NCBI GenBank assembly: GCA_014382375.1
Contig: JACNJU010000154.1
Location: 1 to 36,998, forward strand
Reading direction: 5' to 3'
DNA length: 36,998 nucleotides
From: Rhodospirillaceae bacterium
Lineage (GTDB): Bacteria; Pseudomonadota; Alphaproteobacteria; Rhodospirillales; JABHCV01
Each line of letters begins with the position of its first letter. Position 1 is the stretch's first letter. Positions 35,064 to 36,998 of this stretch are shown piece by piece. The notes below the pieces were generated by a model. It was not told the origin of the DNA. It saw only the letters and a list, made by a program, of their open reading frames with translations, and did not search any database. Position numbers and translations under genes: made by a program.

Positions 35064-35438
35064 TTAAGGAAGGGAAGGGTCTTCAGGTGCGGCGATGCGG
35101 TCTTTCTGGGTCCGTAAGATGCGGCGGGCCAGGGATCTGTAATAACTTTGCAGGGCCGGATATTTTTCCTTGATGCTTTGCTCCTGTTGATGGTGTTGGA
35201 TAATGCGGCTTGTTTGTGGCTGCTCTTTGATCCGTATGCGCACGTCCTGCCGCGCCTTAAGCTGGTCGCTGTTTGGAGCATCTTGGTCAACCCCCCCATG
35301 CAGGGCAAGCACAAACGCACCATCCGGAATGTCTGGAAGCGTTGTGGTGATGAATGCCACCGGGGGTACGCCTGTTGCTATTGTTTTTGCCAGCAGAGCC
35401 ACCACTGCGATTGCAGACGTGCTCAATGTCTCAAACAT
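35064..35438 (-). CDS. Unknown 124-residue protein in the deglycation operon
   Basis: I do not recognise this protein. It starts at ATG 35438 with AAGGCAG just upstream. Residues 1-50 are apolar (MFETLSTSAIAVVALLAKTI, then VPPVAFITTTLPDIPDGAFV), with a His-Gly-Gly at about 47-49. The C-terminal 75 residues are polar and basic, rich in Gln and Arg (KARQDVRIRIKEQ, HHQQEQ, YYRSLARRILRTQKDR). It may be a membrane-anchored or small soluble protein. It is held tightly between the phosphatase gene (44 bases upstream) and the kinase gene (6 bases downstream), so it is very probably real and functionally linked. Frames on the other strand here lack ribosome-binding sites. Confidence 0.7.
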   Translation of the reverse strand: MFETLSTSAIAVVALLAKTIATGVPPVAFITTTLPDIPDGAFVLALHGGVDQDAPNSDQLKARQDVRIRIKEQPQTSRIIQHHQQEQSIKEKYPALQSYYRSLARRILRTQKDRIAAPEDPSLP

Positions 35439-35482
35439 GCTGCCTTAAAGTATAGTCCAGTGGCGGCTGTTTTGCCAGAAAC

Positions 35483-35956
35483 TCAAAGATGCTTGTCGCG
35501 AATGTCGCCAAGCAAGCCTTGTGAGGCGTTCTCGATAAGGTCGAGGACAACCTCGAAACCGTTGCCGCCTGTATAGTAAGGATCGGGCACGCTTCGCTCC
35601 TCTACGCCTTCGGCAAAATCCAGCATCAGGTGAATTTTGTGTTCAAGACCGGGTGGACAGATGGCAAGCAGGTTGTTCAAGTTGTCGTGGTCCATGGCCA
35701 TCAGGTAATCGAATTCAACAAAATCATCGGCCCGTACCCGCCGCGCTTTCTGGTGGCTCATATCAATACCACGTCTCAGGGCGGCGGCTTGCGAGCGCGA
35801 GTCCGGCGGCTCGCCAACATGGTAGGCCGCGGTGCCGGCTGAATCGACTGAGATCAGGTCGCCCAAGCCCTCGCTTTTAATAAGGGCGTCAAAAACACCT
35901 TCGCCGGTTGGTGAGCGACAGATGTTTCCCAGACAAATGAAAAGAACCTTGATCAA
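35483..35956 (-). CDS. Low-molecular-weight phosphotyrosine-type phosphatase
   Basis: A 157-residue LMW phosphatase. The catalytic loop is CLGNICRSP with Cys8 and Arg14-Ser15, and the general-acid aspartate is Asp125 in VPDPYYTGGNGFE. DSAGTAAYHVGEPPD and SHQKARRV are also typical. The family includes protein tyrosine phosphatases and enzymes acting on sugar-phosphate adducts. Linkage to a fructosamine-kinase-like gene favours a role in protein deglycation here, not exopolysaccharide control. It is the first gene of the set and divergent from the dienelactone-hydrolase gene across 155 bases. Confidence 0.93.
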   Translation of the reverse strand: MIKVLFICLGNICRSPTGEGVFDALIKSEGLGDLISVDSAGTAAYHVGEPPDSRSQAAALRRGIDMSHQKARRVRADDFVEFDYLMAMDHDNLNNLLAICPPGLEHKIHLMLDFAEGVEERSVPDPYYTGGNGFEVVLDLIENASQGLLGDIRDKHL

Positions 35957-36111
35957 AATTTAAATCTCCCTGCCCACGACCATAAATGACGGGGGCTTTA
36001 AGCGAAAATCAAATTTTTCCCCGGAGCTGGTGACTTCACTGTGATGTGATTTGAACCCTTTGAAAAACTCCATTACCTTTTTGTCAGTTTTATATAAGGG
36101 GAGGGAATATC

Positions 36112-36996
36112 ATGACGCGTTTGACCGCTGGCAATTTCGATCAGGAATTGCTCGACATTTATGACCGCTACGCCCATGGCTTGATCGAGCGCAGGGAATT
36201 TCTGAACAAGGCGGCAAAGTTTGCCGCCGGCGGGATCAGCGCTGCAGGACTCTTGAAAATATTGTCACCCGACTATGCCCTGGCCAATCAGGTCGAAGAA
36301 AACGACAAAAGAATTCAGCCAGAAAATATTTCCTACGCTTCTCCCGATGGTCACGGCGCTATCAATGGATACCTGGTGCGCCCCGCCGGTGGCGGCAAGC
36401 GCGGTGGTGTCGTCGTCGTTCATGAAAACCGTGGTCTTAACCCTTATATTGCCGATGTCGCCCGCCGCGTCGCGGTTGCCGGTTTTACCGCCCTGGCACC
36501 GGATGGCCTGACCCCGTTGGGCGGCTATCCGGGAACGGATGACGAAGGCAAGGCCATGCAAAAGCAGCTCGACAAGGGCAAGCTGGAAGAAGATTTTGTC
36601 GCCGCGTTCGAGCATTTGAAAGCGCACCCGCAGTCTAACGGCAAAGTTGGCGTGGTCGGCTTCTGCTACGGCGGCGGTGTCTGTAATGCCATGGCTGTTC
36701 GGTTGCCGGAGCTTGCCGCCTCGGTGCCTTTTTATGGAAGCCAGCCAGCCGCAGCAGATGTCTCGTGGATCAAGGCGCCGTTGCTTCTGCACTACGCAGA
36801 ACTGGACACCCGTATCAACAAAGGCTGGCCCGACTATGAGGCGGCCCTCAAAGCCGAGGGCAAGGAATACACCGCCCACATCTACCCGGGCGTCAACCAC
36901 GGCTTCCACAACGACACCACCCCGCGTTACGACAAAACCCAGGCGGAACTGGCGTGGAGCCGGACGGTGGCATTTTTCAAGGAGAAGCTGGCTTAG
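36112..36996 (+). CDS. Dienelactone hydrolase family protein, possible Tat signal
   Basis: A 294-residue alpha/beta hydrolase of the dienelactone hydrolase family (YghX-like). The nucleophile is Cys185 in GFCYGGG, with Asp232 (YAELDTRIN) and a His of NHGFHN (263 or 266) completing the Cys-Asp-His triad; [13 protein letters not shown] is also typical. The N-terminal 60 residues include [16 protein letters not shown] and a mildly hydrophobic stretch ending in DYALA, which may be a twin-arginine export signal, although the region before the arginines is long and the hydrophobic core is weak. GGGGAGGG stands 6 bases before the ATG at 36112. The substrate is unknown. The gene ends two bases before the window edge and is complete. 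Confidence 0.9.
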   Translation: MTRLTAGNFDQELLDIYDRYAHGLIERREFLNKAAKFAAGGISAAGLLKILSPDYALANQVEENDKRIQPENISYASPDGHGAINGYLVRPAGGGKRGGVVVVHENRGLNPYIADVARRVAVAGFTALAPDGLTPLGGYPGTDDEGKAMQKQLDKGKLEEDFVAAFEHLKAHPQSNGKVGVVGFCYGGGVCNAMAVRLPELAASVPFYGSQPAAADVSWIKAPLLLHYAELDTRINKGWPDYEAALKAEGKEYTAHIYPGVNHGFHNDTTPRYDKTQAELAWSRTVAFFKEKLA

Positions 36997-36998
36997 CC

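Noticed and set aside
35148-35576. 142-codon plus-strand frame opposite the unknown gene and phosphatase
   Set aside because: Cys/Leu-rich translation, no ribosome-binding site, and overlaps two minus-strand genes of which one is certain.

Overview
The window has two unrelated parts. Bases 1 to about 443 are the end of a ciliate macronuclear chromosome. This part is AT-rich, reads as a protein only if TAA encodes glutamine, stops at TGA, and finishes in the telomere repeat GGGGTTTT (417-443). From about 439 onward the sequence is a moderately GC-rich bacterial chromosome. Its gene content points to Alphaproteobacteria, most likely a Rhodospirillales-type organism: hemC-hemD-mitofilin(Mic60)-hemY, divergent tsaD-gpsA-yciI, a DUF1674/SDHAF4 protein, FlaF, and a tRNA with an encoded CCA. 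The join falls inside the bacterial 6-phosphogluconolactonase gene and shares a short microhomology with the telomere. I read it as a chimera from library preparation, amplification or assembly, and as a hint that the sample held a hypotrich ciliate and this bacterium together.

Layout. 439-3719: 3' part of pgl, then a minus-strand pair (rsmB and a heparinase II/III-like protein). 3813-5439: a small SDHAF4-like protein and a TPR protein of unknown role. 5631-10653: an operon for uptake of a quaternary amine (binding protein, ATPase, double-length permease) ending in a choline-kinase-like gene. It is closed by a bidirectional terminator shared with acs on the other strand. 12776-15580 (minus): tsaD, gpsA, yciI and a Rieske protein. 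15789-20329 (plus): hemC, hemD, alpha-Mic60, hemY and tRNA-Thr(CGT). 20365-24096: a GlxA/AraC-type regulator facing an OsmC protein, an alpha/beta hydrolase and an aldo/keto reductase. 24183-24906: flaF and a small Arg-rich protein whose Shine-Dalgarno sits in a hairpin. 24929-25402: msrA. About 1.24 kb follows with no convincing gene. 26643-28285: a J-domain protein and a Bax-inhibitor/YccA protein, facing each other across a string of hairpins. 28379-33414: a YbbA/YbbP-type ABC system divergent from a TesA-like esterase and a FIST protein, with interlocked start codons. 33657-35956: thpR convergent with a probable deglycation operon (LMW phosphatase, a 124-residue unknown, a fructosamine-kinase-like protein). 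36112-36996: a dienelactone-hydrolase-family protein with a possible Tat signal.

Most of the bacterial part is ordinary housekeeping with normal operon spacing. No insertion sequence, prophage, integrase or CRISPR array was seen. The points that most deserve attention are the ciliate telomere junction, the candidate new member of the deglycation operon, the regulator-OsmC-hydrolase-reductase module, and several RNA hairpins placed where they could control expression (6611-6642, 24542-24558, 27344-27443).
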